The notes: a model not told the origin generated them from the letters alone. DNA of 40,397 nt from Pandoraea sp. (GCA_031291335.1 JARLJF010000003.1:1-40397), one strand, 5' to 3'. Positions 25,971 to 35,272 are shown, counted from the first letter of the stretch. Program-made: numbers and translations.

Positions 25971-26330
25971 AAGAAAAAAAATAGTTCAAATGCTGCCAAG
26001 ACATCGATGCACGCCCCCCGAACGCAGCGCAAACCCTGTCAAAACAAGGGGGACGCGCCACCTCAGTACGCAAAATACGGGCATACTAGGGGAAACCCGA
26101 ATGCACGAACTTGCCGGTCGCTTTGCGATCCGACTTCAGAACTACGGTGTCACTGCGCGACGGTGTTCTACCCTCGCGAAAAATCAGGCAACGGAACACA
26201 GGACTGTCACAGGACCGCCTGGGGAGGCTTGGTCGGAGGCGAGTCGTAACTAGCGGTAAACATGGCGTAGTCGTGGGCTTACATCTGCCCGGTACGCTGC
26301 CGATATGAATTCGCCTCAAGGAGCATGACC
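25971..26330. other. Intergenic region upstream of regulator and hypothetical gene
   Basis: About 360 bp between divergently read genes. It starts with an A-rich run (about 25971-25985) and contains no frame I trust. The Shine-Dalgarno AAGGAG at 26318-26323 serves the plus-strand gene at 26331. Confidence 0.4.
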
Positions 26331-26732
26331 ATGCTGAGCCCGCATGAAATCGCCACGCTGTTGCTGGCGGCCGCATCCCTTGGACCTATCGATGCCGACG
26401 CGCTCGAGCCGCCGGATCTCGCGGCGCTGGAGCAAGCCCGTCTGGTGCATGTGAATGTCGATCAAGGACAAGCCAAAGTGATCGTGACCGAGGATGGTCA
26501 CCGTGTGCTGCGCCGTCTGGGGCTGGAGCGCTCGGTCGGCGAGCGCGCGGAAGCGCCGCGTCTGACGACCACGACCGCTCGACGCGAGGATCAGGAGGCT
26601 GGGAAGAATGTCAGCGGACGGTCCGAGCCGACGAGGGCGTCTGTCGGGGAGACCGTCCGTGAGTTGGGTGAGTTACAACAGGCAGCGGCGCTGCCTGCCG
26701 ACGCGTCAGAGCGTCGCGAAGAACAGGCTTAA
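26331..26732 (+). CDS. Conserved-looking hypothetical protein
   Basis: A 133-residue soluble protein of unknown function. The first 65 residues are ordered-looking (MLSPHEIATLLLAAASLG, then DPDLAALEQARLVHVNVDQ-like alternation and VTEDGHRVLRRLGL), resembling a small winged-helix-like fold. The rest is charged, Ala/Glu/Arg-rich and probably disordered. ATG 26331 is preferred over ATG 26325 because AAGGAG (26318-26323) is 7 nt from the former and only 1 nt from the latter. Its last 27 bp overlap, tail to tail, the end of the YggT gene on the other strand. I do not recognise the family. Confidence 0.6.
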   Translation: MLSPHEIATLLLAAASLGPIDADALEPPDLAALEQARLVHVNVDQGQAKVIVTEDGHRVLRRLGLERSVGERAEAPRLTTTTARREDQEAGKNVSGRSEPTRASVGETVRELGELQQAAALPADASERREEQA

Positions 26733-27263
26733 GCGGGCGAGCACGATCAGCAGGATCTGCATCAGCAGAAACAGCCCCAGCGGCGACAGGTCGAAGCCGC
26801 CCATCATCGGAATGACACGTCGGATCGGGCGCAGCAGCGGGTCGAGCAAGTGCTGGAGAATCGGCATGGCGGCGGCACGCGGATTGACCCACGAGAGCAC
26901 GGCCATCAGCAGCGTCAGCCACATTACGAGGTTGGCGCCCCACTTGGCGACCAACACCAGCGCCACCAGCAAACCACGCGGGAACACCGACACCGGCGAT
27001 ACGCCCACCACGGCGGTAATCAGCACCAGGTAGACAATGGCGCTCAGCCACGCGGCAACCACGCACGCCCAGTCGATCCCCCCCACGCCCGGCACGACAC
27101 GCCGTAGCGGCAATACAATCCAGTTCGTGAACTGGAACACCCCCTGTGAGAGCGGATTACGCGGCGGCAACTGGGTGGCCTGCATCCACACACGCAACAG
27201 CAACAAAGCGCCGAATAGCGAGAAAACAAGGTCTAGCAGCAGACGGGCGATTTCGACGAGCAT
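26706..27263 (-). CDS. YggT family membrane protein
   Basis: A 185-residue integral membrane protein with two YGGT repeats. The first is about residues 1-85 (LLLDLVFSLFGALLLLRVWMQ, NPLSQGVFQFTNWIVLPLRRVVPGVGGID) and the second about 100-185 (MWLTLLMAVLSWVNP, LDPLLRPIRRVIPMMGGFDLSPL). Family members are linked to cell division, osmotic tolerance and assembly of cytochrome or photosystem components, but the function is not settled. GGAG lies 6 nt before the ATG at 27263; the longer frame to 27305 adds no homologous sequence. It follows the hydrolase gene by 64 bp on the same strand and overlaps the opposite-strand hypothetical gene by 27 bp. Confidence 0.88.
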   Translation of the reverse strand: MLVEIARLLLDLVFSLFGALLLLRVWMQATQLPPRNPLSQGVFQFTNWIVLPLRRVVPGVGGIDWACVVAAWLSAIVYLVLITAVVGVSPVSVFPRGLLVALVLVAKWGANLVMWLTLLMAVLSWVNPRAAAMPILQHLLDPLLRPIRRVIPMMGGFDLSPLGLFLLMQILLIVLARLSLFFATL

Positions 27264-27327
27264 CTGGACTCCAACGGATTGTGCGGTCCCCCGCAAAACC
27301 GGCATTGTCGCACGCGTTTGCCCGAGT

Positions 27328-28491
27328 TCAATGCTCCCCTAACGCTTTCAGGGGATGCGCCTCTTCCGGCCACGGTGAGGCGAAGAAAGCCTCGACCTCT
27401 GCCGCCGGCACGTCCATCAATGTGGCGTAGCGCCAGCGCGGCTGCTTGTCCTTATCGATCAGCAGCGCCCGAACGCCTTCGACGAAATCTCCCGTCGCGA
27501 ACGCGTGATGCCCCAGCACCAGTTCCATCCGGAAGGCATCGGCCAGATCGAGCCGACGCCCCTTCTGCAATTGCCGGTCGGTCACACACAGGCTCAGGGG
27601 TGAGCGCTGCTGCAACAATGCCAGCGTCTCGGCCGACCATGGCGTTTTCGCATCCTCGGCAAGCGACGCGACGATGCCTTGCACGTCGATGGCGCTGAAG
27701 TGCCGATCAAGCGTTGCCCGCACCTGCGCAAGCGGCGCGGCGTCAGTCCATGTGCGGCCGAGCGGCAGAATGGCGGCGCGCAGTCGCGCTAATAGATCGA
27801 CCGACTCCGACGCGCGCCGTCCCGTACTGCCCGCCGTCGGGTGTCCCGCTGCGCCAGGGGTCCAGTCGAATCGGTCGAGCATCGTTTTCAGTTCCTGAGG
27901 CGCATCGCCTTCGAGCCAGACGTCGGCGAGTCCGCAATACAGCGCGTCGGCGGCGGTGATGGTGGCACCGGACAGCCCCAGATAGCGCGCCAGCGTCGGC
28001 GCCAAATGCCCCAGGAACCAACTGGCCCCGACATCCGGGAACAAGCCGATGCCCGTCTCCGGCATCGCCAACCGTGTGCGGTCGGTCACGATGCGCAGCG
28101 CCGCCCCTTGCGCAACGCCCATACCCCCGCCCATTACAATGCCGTCGAGCAGCGCGATGTAGGGCTTCGGATATCGGTGGATCAGGTAATCGAGACGGTA
28201 TTCGTCGACGAAGAACGCATGATGATCGTTGGCGTGATTCACGCGGCTCTCGTAAAGCGCCCGCACGTCACCGCCTGCGCAGAACGCCTTCTCACCCGCC
28301 CCTTCGATCAGCACCGCCCGCACGGCCGGGTCATCGGCCCAGGCGCTAAGTTGCTCCCACATCGAGCGCACCATGCCGTGCGTAATCGCATTCAATGCGC
28401 GCGGCCGATTCAGCGTGATCACGCCGAACCCGTTGACCACGTCGAACAACACTTCGTCTTGCGCCTCAACGGCGTTGTCACGCTGGTTCAC
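27328..28491 (-). CDS. 3-hydroxyisobutyryl-CoA hydrolase (crotonase family)
   Basis: A 387-residue crotonase-fold enzyme. The GVITLNRPRALNAI start and FCAGGDVRALYE motif, plus GGGMGVAQGAALRIVTD, define the HIBCH branch rather than a plain enoyl-CoA hydratase. The acidic pair Glu145 (PETGIG) and Asp153 (FPDVG) has the same 8-residue spacing as the catalytic Glu/Asp of human HIBCH. The enzyme hydrolyses 3-hydroxyisobutyryl-CoA in valine breakdown. The start is GTG 28491 because AGGAGG lies 7 nt upstream; the frame continues to 28539 without homology. It lies 90 bp downstream of the acyl-CoA dehydrogenase in the same operon. An enoyl-CoA hydratase side activity is possible. Confidence 0.88.
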   Translation of the reverse strand: MNQRDNAVEAQDEVLFDVVNGFGVITLNRPRALNAITHGMVRSMWEQLSAWADDPAVRAVLIEGAGEKAFCAGGDVRALYESRVNHANDHHAFFVDEYRLDYLIHRYPKPYIALLDGIVMGGGMGVAQGAALRIVTDRTRLAMPETGIGLFPDVGASWFLGHLAPTLARYLGLSGATITAADALYCGLADVWLEGDAPQELKTMLDRFDWTPGAAGHPTAGSTGRRASESVDLLARLRAAILPLGRTWTDAAPLAQVRATLDRHFSAIDVQGIVASLAEDAKTPWSAETLALLQQRSPLSLCVTDRQLQKGRRLDLADAFRMELVLGHHAFATGDFVEGVRALLIDKDKQPRWRYATLMDVPAAEVEAFFASPWPEEAHPLKALGEH

Positions 28492-28581
28492 TCCCCCTCC
28501 TCCTGGCGATGCCCGGTCGCACGTCGCGGGCATACGCACATGCTTGTCGCAATGCGGTTTGCCGTGATTGCCGCGACGCGA

Positions 28582-29715
28582 TCAGTCCAACGCGCGGGCG
28601 ATGACCTGACGCTGGATCTCGCTGGTGCCCTCATAGATCTGCGTGATGCGGGCGTCGCGGTAATGACGCTCCACCGGATAGTCCTCGAGATAACCATAAC
28701 CGCCGTGAATCTGAATCGCGTGCGAGCACACCCACTCGGACAGCTCGGACGCGAACAGCTTCGCCTGCGACGCCTCGGACAGACACGGTAATCCTTGGGT
28801 GCGCAGCGCCGCCGCGTGGAGAATCAGGAATCTCGCCGCGTTAATCCGCGTTGTCATGTCGGCCAGCATATTCGCAATGCTCTGATGCTCGCGGATCGGC
28901 TTGCCGAACTGCTGACGCTCGCCTGCGTAACGCAGCGCCGCCTCGAATGCCGCGCGTGCCACACCGAGCGCGAGTGCCGCAATACCGATGCGTCCGCCCT
29001 CGAGATTGGACAGCGCGATCTTCAACCCCTGCCCCGGTTCACCGAGCAATGCGTCGTCGCCCACTTCACAATCGACGAGCGTGATCGGGCAGGTATCCGA
29101 CGCCCGGATACCGAGCTTGTGCTCAGGGTGTCCAACTTCAAAGCCCGGGGTATCCGTCGGCACGAGGAATGCCGAAATGCCACGCTTGCCTGCGGCAGGG
29201 TCCGTCACGGCGAACACGATGGCCATCGCTGCGCGCTTGCCGTTCGTCACAAACTGCTTGCTGCCGTTCAGTACCCATTTGTCTCCCCGGCGCTCTGCCC
29301 GCGTTCGCAGATTATTGGCCTCCGACCCGGCTTGTGGTTCGGTCAGACAGAACGCGCCGATCTTCCGACCCGCAGCCAGATCCGGCAGCCAGCGATCGCG
29401 TTGGGCGTCCGTGCCGAACTTCAGGACTGGCGCACAACCCACGGAGTTGTGAACGGACATCATCGTGGCCGTGGACGCGCAGCCGACCGCGATCTCCTCC
29501 ATCGCGAGCGCGTAGGCCGTGTAATCGGTGTACGACCCGCCGTACTGCTCGGGCACCATCATGCCCAGCAGACCGAGTTCGCCCATTTGCGCCACCATCG
29601 CGTCGGGCAATGCGCAATCGCGATCCCATTGCGCGGCATTCGGCGCGAGCTGCTCGCTGGCGAACGTGCGCGCCATGTCACGAATCATGCGTTGGTCTTC
29701 GGAATAGAAATCCAT
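28582..29715 (-). CDS. Acyl-CoA dehydrogenase (short/branched-chain type)
   Basis: A 377-residue FAD enzyme of full family length that desaturates acyl-CoA and passes electrons to ETF. Conserved elements include [24 protein letters not shown] (flavin contact), [37 protein letters not shown] and the catalytic base Glu362 in IYEGTSEIQ. The ATG at 29715 has GGAGA about 7 nt upstream; the frame continues upstream to 29898 without homologous sequence. With the HIBCH gene downstream and the divergent acyl-CoA synthetase and HSD10-like dehydrogenase, isobutyryl-CoA or 2-methylbutyryl-CoA is the likely substrate. Context, not residues, supports that. Confidence 0.9.
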   Translation of the reverse strand: MDFYSEDQRMIRDMARTFASEQLAPNAAQWDRDCALPDAMVAQMGELGLLGMMVPEQYGGSYTDYTAYALAMEEIAVGCASTATMMSVHNSVGCAPVLKFGTDAQRDRWLPDLAAGRKIGAFCLTEPQAGSEANNLRTRAERRGDKWVLNGSKQFVTNGKRAAMAIVFAVTDPAAGKRGISAFLVPTDTPGFEVGHPEHKLGIRASDTCPITLVDCEVGDDALLGEPGQGLKIALSNLEGGRIGIAALALGVARAAFEAALRYAGERQQFGKPIREHQSIANMLADMTTRINAARFLILHAAALRTQGLPCLSEASQAKLFASELSEWVCSHAIQIHGGYGYLEDYPVERHYRDARITQIYEGTSEIQRQVIARALD

Positions 29716-30153
29716 GTTCTGTCTCCTGCACCCTGACGTTGTCCGAATGGATCGCCGGCGCTTATGCCATGTCGATGGAACCAGTGTAGGGATCGCGCCG
29801 CATTGGCACCATAGCCAAAAACGGCAAATTACATGAGCGGAATTGCCATCGGAGACGTCCGAAACCGGCCCCGGACAAACCCTTACCTCCGCAGACACCC
29901 CCGAGTCGCGCGCCCCGTGAGGCCCCGGCCAGTCTCGATTTCCCCGTCTGCGGAGTGGATAAATCCCTCACGAACTCTGACCCGTTTGGACATTGCCTGT
30001 CGCCGACGCCACGCATTACGATGAATTTCGCCATTGCCCCGTGAGCGCCGCGCCCCATCAAGGCGGCGCCTGAGGTGGCCAGCGACGTGCGCCCGAGTCC
30101 TTTCATGATAGGCGCGCCGCCGTCGGCCAGCATCCGACTACAGGAGACGATCC
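29716..30153. promoter_or_regulatory. Divergent regulatory region of the acyl-CoA genes
   Basis: 438 bp between divergent acyl-CoA dehydrogenase and acyl-CoA synthetase genes, with no gene. It must contain both promoters. An imperfect dyad GGCAAATT...AATTGCC lies at about 29822-29848, next to AGCCAAAAACGG, in a locally AT-richer spot. It is a reasonable candidate binding site for the AraC-family regulator encoded downstream, but no consensus is known to me. Confidence 0.35.
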
Positions 30154-31815
30154 ATGACTGCCGATTACGCCGACGCCTATCAGGCGTTCGACCTCGACGC
30201 CGCTGTGCGTGCCACGCTTGCCGGCAATCTCGACGCGATGAACGCCTGCGTCGAGTGCTGCGACCGTCACGCACTTCCCGGGCGCATCGCCTTGTTCTGG
30301 GAAGGAAAAGACGGCACGAGCCAGACGTGGACCTTCCGGCAATTGCAAACGCTCTCCGCGCGCTTCGCCAACTTCCTCCGCGAACAAGGCGTGCAGCCCG
30401 GCGACCGCGTAAGCGGACTGCTGCCGCGAACGCCCGAATTGCTTGTAACGATTCTCGGCACCTGGCGGGCAGGCGCGGTGTATCAACCGCTCTTCACGGC
30501 GTTCGGGCCGAAAGCCATCGAACACCGGTTGCACAGTGCACAGAGCAAGCTTGTGATCACCGACGGCGCCAATCGAGCCAAGCTCGACGAAGTAGCGAAT
30601 TGCCCGCCGGTCGCCACCGTCAGCGGGCCGCGCGGGCAAGGCGTGCGTCGCGGCGACTTCAGCTTCTGGCACGAAGTCGAGCAACACACCCCGGACTTCG
30701 AGCCCGTGCTGCGTCGCGGCGACGATCCGTTCCTGATGATGTTCACCTCCGGCACGACCGGGTCGGCAAAGCCGGTCATGGTGCCGTTGCGCGCGATCCT
30801 GGCGTTCGCGGGCTACATGCGCGACGCGGTCGACCTGCGCCCCACCGATACCTTCTGGAACATCGCCGATCCGGGTTGGGCCTATGGCTTGTACTACGCC
30901 GTCACCGGCCCGCTTGCGATGGGCATTCCCACAACGTTTTACGATGGCCCGTTCAATGTCGAAAGCACGTACCGGATCATCAACAAGCTCGGCATCACGA
31001 ATCTGGCTGGCTCGCCGACGGCATTCCGTCTGCTGATCGCGGGCGGCGACAAGGCGGCGGCCCCCCTCAAGGGGAAGCTTCGCGCGGTGTCCAGTGCCGG
31101 TGAACCGCTCAACCCTGAAGTCATCCGCTGGTTCGGTGAACATCTCGGCGTGACCATTCATGACCACTATGGGCAGACGGAACTTGGCATGGTCGTCTGC
31201 AACCACCATGCGCTCGCCCATCCGGTGCAAGCCGGCGCTGCGGGCTTCGCCTCGCCGGGCCATCGCGTGGTCGTGCTCGATGACGACGGCCGCGAATGTC
31301 CGGTCGGACAGCCGGGGGTTCTCGCGCTCGATCGCCAACAATCGCCGTTGATGTGGTTCGGCGGCTATTGGGAGCGGGAGACGCCGGCGTTCGTCGGAGG
31401 CTACTACCTCTCGGGCGATACCGTCGAGCGCAACGAAGACGGCAGCATCAGCTTTGTCGGACGCAACGACGATGTCATCACATCCGCTGGCTACCGCATC
31501 GGGCCGTTCGATGTCGAAAGCGCGCTGATCGAGCATCCGGCAGTGATCGAAACGGCGGTGGTCGGCAAGCCCGACCCGGAGCGCACCGAACTGGTCAAGG
31601 CCTTCGTCGTGCTCCATCCGCAGTTCGCTCCCACGGAAGCGCTCGCGTGCGAGTTGCAGGACCATGTCCGTCGCCGCCTCTCCACGCACGCCTATCCGCG
31701 AGAAATCGAATTCGTCGCGGAACTGCCGAAGACGCCGAGCGGCAAGCTCCAGCGCTTCATTTTGCGCAATCAGGAAATCGCCAAGGCCGCGCAATCGTCG
31801 GCAACCGCGGCCTGA
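30154..31815 (+). CDS. Acyl-CoA synthetase (AMP-binding family)
   Basis: A 553-residue ANL-superfamily enzyme that activates a carboxylic acid to its CoA thioester via an acyl-AMP. The phosphate-binding motif is [12 protein letters not shown] (Ser-Ala in place of the more usual Pro before Lys). Other motifs are YGQTE (A5), SGDT (A7), [21 protein letters not shown] (A8 hinge) and the C-terminal catalytic Lys in [11 protein letters not shown]. The pattern is closest to acetyl-/propionyl- and medium-chain acyl-CoA synthetases. AGGAGA lies about 7 nt before the ATG at 30154. It is the first gene of a plus-strand unit with the SDR (35 bp later) and AraC regulator. A branched short-chain acid is a reasonable substrate given the neighbours. 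Confidence 0.9.
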   Translation: MTADYADAYQAFDLDAAVRATLAGNLDAMNACVECCDRHALPGRIALFWEGKDGTSQTWTFRQLQTLSARFANFLREQGVQPGDRVSGLLPRTPELLVTILGTWRAGAVYQPLFTAFGPKAIEHRLHSAQSKLVITDGANRAKLDEVANCPPVATVSGPRGQGVRRGDFSFWHEVEQHTPDFEPVLRRGDDPFLMMFTSGTTGSAKPVMVPLRAILAFAGYMRDAVDLRPTDTFWNIADPGWAYGLYYAVTGPLAMGIPTTFYDGPFNVESTYRIINKLGITNLAGSPTAFRLLIAGGDKAAAPLKGKLRAVSSAGEPLNPEVIRWFGEHLGVTIHDHYGQTELGMVVCNHHALAHPVQAGAAGFASPGHRVVVLDDDGRECPVGQPGVLALDRQQSPLMWFGGYWERETPAFVGGYYLSGDTVERNEDGSISFVGRNDDVITSAGYRIGPFDVESALIEHPAVIETAVVGKPDPERTELVKAFVVLHPQFAPTEALACELQDHVRRRLSTHAYPREIEFVAELPKTPSGKLQRFILRNQEIAKAAQSSATAA

Positions 31816-31850
31816 ACGTCACCCCATTTTTCTTTCAGGAATCGCAGCTC

Positions 31851-32618
31851 ATGCAAATCAAGGATCGCGTCTTTCTCGTTACCGGGGCATCGTCGGGCCT
31901 GGGGGCCGCCACCGCGCGCATGTTTGTCGACGCCGGAGCGAAGGTCGTGCTCGGTGACATCAATGCCGACGCCGGTGCCGCACAGGCCCAGGCGCTAGGC
32001 GACGCGGCTCGCTTTGTCGCAACCGACATCACGAGTGAAGACGACGTGCAGCGTCTGGTCGATACCGCCATCAGCGCGTTCGGTGCGCTCAACGGCGTCG
32101 TCAACTGCGCCGGGCTCGTCATCGGCGAGCGCATTCTGGGCAAGCACGGCCCACACCGGCTCGACAGCTTTGCCCGCATCGTCAGTGTGAATCTGATCGG
32201 TACATTCAATGTGCTGCGGATCGCCGCATCAGCCATGGCCGAAGGAACGCCGGACACCGAAGGCGAGCGTGGCGTCATCGTGAACACGGCATCCGTCGCC
32301 GCGTTCGACGGACAGATCGGTCAGGCCGCGTATGCGGCGTCGAAAGGCGGTGTCGCTGCCCTCACACTCCCGGCGGCACGTGAACTGGCGCGCGTGGGCG
32401 TGCGTGTTGTGACCGTTGCGCCGGGTATCTTCGAGACGCCCATGATGGCTGGCATGACGCCGGAGGTTCAGGCCGCATTGGGGGCCTCGGTGCCCTTCCC
32501 GCCGCGGCTCGGACGTCCGTCGGAGTATGCGGCGCTTGTGCGTCACATCGTGGAGAACACGATGCTCAATGGTGAAGTCATTCGACTCGACGGAGCGTTG
32601 CGTATGGCACCGAAGTAA
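31851..32618 (+). CDS. SDR family 3-hydroxyacyl-CoA dehydrogenase (HSD17B10/type 2-like)
   Basis: A 255-residue short-chain dehydrogenase with NAD motif TGASSGLG (residues 11-18) and NCAG (85-88). Catalytic residues are Ser148, Tyr161 and Lys165 (YAASK) with Asn114. The insert [25 protein letters not shown] and the C-terminal [37 protein letters not shown] are those of the type 2 3-hydroxyacyl-CoA dehydrogenase/HSD10 branch. That branch oxidises 3-hydroxy-2-methylbutyryl-CoA in isoleucine breakdown as well as short 3-hydroxyacyl-CoA. The start is the ATG at 31851 after AGGA at a rather long spacing; the longer upstream frame is a shadow of the synthetase. It is probably co-transcribed with the synthetase. 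Confidence 0.9.
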   Translation: MQIKDRVFLVTGASSGLGAATARMFVDAGAKVVLGDINADAGAAQAQALGDAARFVATDITSEDDVQRLVDTAISAFGALNGVVNCAGLVIGERILGKHGPHRLDSFARIVSVNLIGTFNVLRIAASAMAEGTPDTEGERGVIVNTASVAAFDGQIGQAAYAASKGGVAALTLPAARELARVGVRVVTVAPGIFETPMMAGMTPEVQAALGASVPFPPRLGRPSEYAALVRHIVENTMLNGEVIRLDGALRMAPK

Positions 32619-32761
32619 GTCGCCGCGCGTCTCGAGATCCTGCGACACACGCGAAATCGGAAAGCGCTGAATCCATTTTCAGACGGCGCCGGAAGCGTCG
32701 ACAGGGGCCGCACTGCTAGAATCCTTGCGTCCCCTTGCTACGACGTACCGTTTCGCGACGC

Positions 32762-33772
32762 ATGGAAAAAGGCAGCATCTCGATCTATTTCGTTATCAAC
32801 GCATTGGCGCATGTCGAACGACTTGGCGGCGATCCGACGGCATTGCTGCGTGCCGCCGATATTGCCCCGTCGTTGCTCGCCCATCCGCAAGCCCGCGTGT
32901 CGGCCGATCGATACGCCCATCTGTGGCGATTGATCAGTCTCGCCCTCGACGATGAATTCTTCGGGCAAGACTCCCGCCGCATGAAGGTCGGCAGTTTCGC
33001 AATGCTGTGTCACAGCGTCATGACCTGCCGCACGCTGGAGCAGGCACTGCAACGCGCGGCGCGCTTCATGGGCTTGTTGCTCGACGATCTCGAAGTGCAT
33101 CTGGTCCGCGACGGCGCACTCGCCCGGCTCGAAGTCCATGAGCGCGCGGACGCGAAAGCGCCGCGCATCTTCGGGCACGAAACGCTGTTGATCCTCTTCT
33201 ATGCGTTGACGTGCTGGCTGATCGCGCGTCGCGTAACGCTCAGCACCGCCTACTTCGCGTTTCCGGAGACGGCCTACAGCGACGAGTACCGCACGATGTA
33301 CTCCCCGCGTCTGGTCTTTCATGCGCCGCATACCGCCATCGAGTTCGACGCGGCGTGTCTGGATCTGCCGGTGGTGCAGAACGAAGTGTCCGTGAAGGAG
33401 TTCCTGCGCGCCGCACCGGCCAACATCATCCTCAAATACAAGAACACGAAGGGGATGGTCGCGCGGGTACGTCGTCGTCTGAAGACGATGCCGACCGATG
33501 GCTGGCCGGCTTTCGAAGCACTCGCCGGAGAATTCCACACAACGCCGTCGACACTGCGTCGCCGGTTGGAGGATGAGGGCCAGTCGTATCAGTCGATCAA
33601 AGACCAATTGCGGCGCGATCTCGCGATTCACGCGCTATGCCATACGTCCAAACCGATGCTGGAGATTGCCCTGTCGCTGGGCTTCGCCGACCCGAGCGCG
33701 TTCTTTCGTGCGTTCCGGAAATGGACAGGGGCCCGTCCCGGCGACTATCGGCGTCAGGCCGTGGAGGCCTGA
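32762..33772 (+). CDS. AraC family transcriptional regulator
   Basis: A 336-residue regulator. The N-terminal arabinose-binding-like domain (PF12625 type, about residues 1-200: VSADRYAHLWRLISLALDDEFFG, KVGSFAMLCHSVMTCRTLEQAL) is followed by a C-terminal double HTH (about 235-336: AGEFHTTPSTLRRRLEDEGQSYQSIKDQLRRDLAIHAL and EIALSLGFADPSAFFRAFRKWTGARPGDYR). This subclass commonly activates acyl-CoA or fatty-acid genes in proteobacteria. The ATG at 32762 is preferred; an ATG in frame at 32735 gives nine extra residues. A TAGAAT -10-like box at 32717-32722 sits 40 nt upstream. It lies 143 bp after the SDR gene and is the likely regulator of the divergent acyl-CoA operons. Confidence 0.88.
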   Translation: MEKGSISIYFVINALAHVERLGGDPTALLRAADIAPSLLAHPQARVSADRYAHLWRLISLALDDEFFGQDSRRMKVGSFAMLCHSVMTCRTLEQALQRAARFMGLLLDDLEVHLVRDGALARLEVHERADAKAPRIFGHETLLILFYALTCWLIARRVTLSTAYFAFPETAYSDEYRTMYSPRLVFHAPHTAIEFDAACLDLPVVQNEVSVKEFLRAAPANIILKYKNTKGMVARVRRRLKTMPTDGWPAFEALAGEFHTTPSTLRRRLEDEGQSYQSIKDQLRRDLAIHALCHTSKPMLEIALSLGFADPSAFFRAFRKWTGARPGDYRRQAVEA

Positions 33773-33803
33773 CGCGTACGCTGAAGATCAGGCCGTGCGG
33801 GCC
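33754..33803. repeat. 16-bp direct repeat across the ends of two convergent genes
   Basis: TCAGGCCGTGGAGGCC (33754-33769) and TCAGGCCGTGCGGGCC (33788-33803) differ at two positions and lie 34 bp apart. The first is the last coding sequence before the AraC stop (33770-33772). The second begins with the MFS stop (TCA on plus). Each copy can fold as a GGCC/GGCC hairpin, so they may also act in transcript ending. Confidence 0.6.
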
Positions 33804-35176
33804 TTTGCATGGACGCGCGAGCTGGCGGGATCGCTGGCGGTTTCACCCTCGCCGCCGTCATCGTCGTCGTCCAGCTCGATGCGCTTCACCTCGCCGAGCA
33901 ACAGCAGGTAGCAAAGCACCCCGGCAATCGCGAAGAGACTGATGAGCCCCAACGCCCAGCCGAACGAGCCCGTCGCCTTGACAATGAACCCGATGGCGAT
34001 CGGCGTGACGATGCCCGACAGATTGCCGGCGAAGTTCACCGCGCCGCCCGTGATGCCGACCATGCCCTTCGGTGCGATGTCGGCCACGAGCGACCAGGAC
34101 GCCGACGCCACGCCTTGCGCGAAGAACGCGAACGACATGATGGCGATCACCAGCCAGTTGGCGTCGGTCAGCACGGTGAGCGACATCGTCGGCACCAGCA
34201 GCAAGCCGGTCACGATGGGCGTCTTGCGCGCCGTTCCGACCGCCACGCCACGACGCAGCAGCCAGTCCGAAAGCAGGCCACCGCAAACCACCCCGATGGA
34301 CGCCGCCACGAACGGCACCGACGTCATGCCGCCCGCCTTGAGTACCGTCATGTGCCGCTCGGTAATCAGATAGGTCGGGAACCACGTCAGAAAGAAGTAC
34401 AGCGACGACAGCGAGGCAAACTTGCCCACGCAGATCGCGATGATCTGACGATTGCGGAACAGCATCAGCAGCTTGCGCCACGGGAATTTCTGCGGAGCTG
34501 CCCGCTCCGCCGGCTTGGCCTCGACGAGCGCCCCACCGCTGCGGATGTGCTCCAGTTCAGCGGCGTTCACCCACGAGCACTTGTCCGGATCGCGATAGCC
34601 GAGGTACCACACGCCCGCCCAGATGATGCCGAGCAGACCGGTTGCGTAGAAAATTTCACGCCAGCCCCACGTGTGGGCAATCCAGAACAGCAGCGGCGTG
34701 AGCGCGGCCATGCCGATGTACTGCCCCACAAGATAGATGCTGGTGGCCACGCCTCGCTCGCGTTGCGCAAACCAGATCGAGACGACGCGGTTATTGACCG
34801 GAAACGTAGGCGCTTCGGCGATGCCCACGCCCAAGCGCATGCCGAACAACGTGACGAATCGCGTCGCGAAGCCTTGCATGAACGTCAGCACCGACCAACT
34901 GAGAATGGCGATGCCGTAGATGGCACGCGTACCGAAACGGTCAATGACCCAGCCACCGGGGATGTTCGCGATGACATATGTCCACGCGTAGGCCGAAAAG
35001 ATGAAACCCAGCTCCACGGGGCCGAGGCCGAACTCCTGCTTGAGCATCGGTGCGGCGACGGAAAGATTGGCACGGTCGACGTAATTGATGACCGTCCCGA
35101 CGAATACCAGAAAGAGCATCCAGTAGCGCACACGCGATGGGCGCGGTGAGGACGACGGGTGCAAAGCAACTGACAT
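33788..35176 (-). CDS. MFS transporter, ACS (anion:cation symporter) family
   Basis: A 462-residue inner-membrane transporter with twelve hydrophobic segments. The NYVDRANLSVAAPMLKQEFGL start is the hallmark of the ACS family, which carries sugar acids (galactarate, glucarate, galactonate) and aromatic or tricarboxylic acids. The middle loop includes GYRDPDKCSWVNAAELEHIRSGG. The C-terminus ends in a strongly acidic stretch (ELDDDDDGGEGE). The ATG at 35176 (MSVALHPSS) is preferred over the longer frame to 35266; GAG lies about 9 nt upstream. It lies 96 bp after the porin gene on the same strand, with a strong hairpin between, and converges with the AraC gene 15 bp away. Substrate is unresolved; sugar-acid or aromatic-acid uptake is likely. 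Confidence 0.88.
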   Translation of the reverse strand: MSVALHPSSSPRPSRVRYWMLFLVFVGTVINYVDRANLSVAAPMLKQEFGLGPVELGFIFSAYAWTYVIANIPGGWVIDRFGTRAIYGIAILSWSVLTFMQGFATRFVTLFGMRLGVGIAEAPTFPVNNRVVSIWFAQRERGVATSIYLVGQYIGMAALTPLLFWIAHTWGWREIFYATGLLGIIWAGVWYLGYRDPDKCSWVNAAELEHIRSGGALVEAKPAERAAPQKFPWRKLLMLFRNRQIIAICVGKFASLSSLYFFLTWFPTYLITERHMTVLKAGGMTSVPFVAASIGVVCGGLLSDWLLRRGVAVGTARKTPIVTGLLLVPTMSLTVLTDANWLVIAIMSFAFFAQGVASASWSLVADIAPKGMVGITGGAVNFAGNLSGIVTPIAIGFIVKATGSFGWALGLISLFAIAGVLCYLLLLGEVKRIELDDDDDGGEGETASDPASSRVHAKARTA

Positions 35177-35230
35177 GATGAGTCTCGTAATGAGCGGCGA
35201 TGTCGTCGACACGCCGCCGAAATGCCTGTC

Positions 35231-35264
35231 GCCACCGAGGCCAGTCGACATCTGGCCCGGTGGC
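35231..35264 (-). terminator. Strong hairpin between porin and MFS genes
   Basis: GCCACC (35231-35236) pairs with GGTGGC (35259-35264) and, inside it, GGCCAG (35239-35244) pairs with CTGGCC (35252-35257) over a 7-nt loop, with small bulges between. It begins about 9 nt beyond the porin stop. There is no T-tract, so it may only partly terminate, giving more porin than transporter. Confidence 0.55.
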
Positions 35265-35272
35265 ATTGCGAC

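Noticed and set aside
30103..30153. A strong intrinsic terminator between the divergent acyl-CoA genes
   Set aside because: GC-rich inverted bases occur (for example GGCGCC near 30060), but with no T-run and between divergent promoters, where a terminator is not expected.
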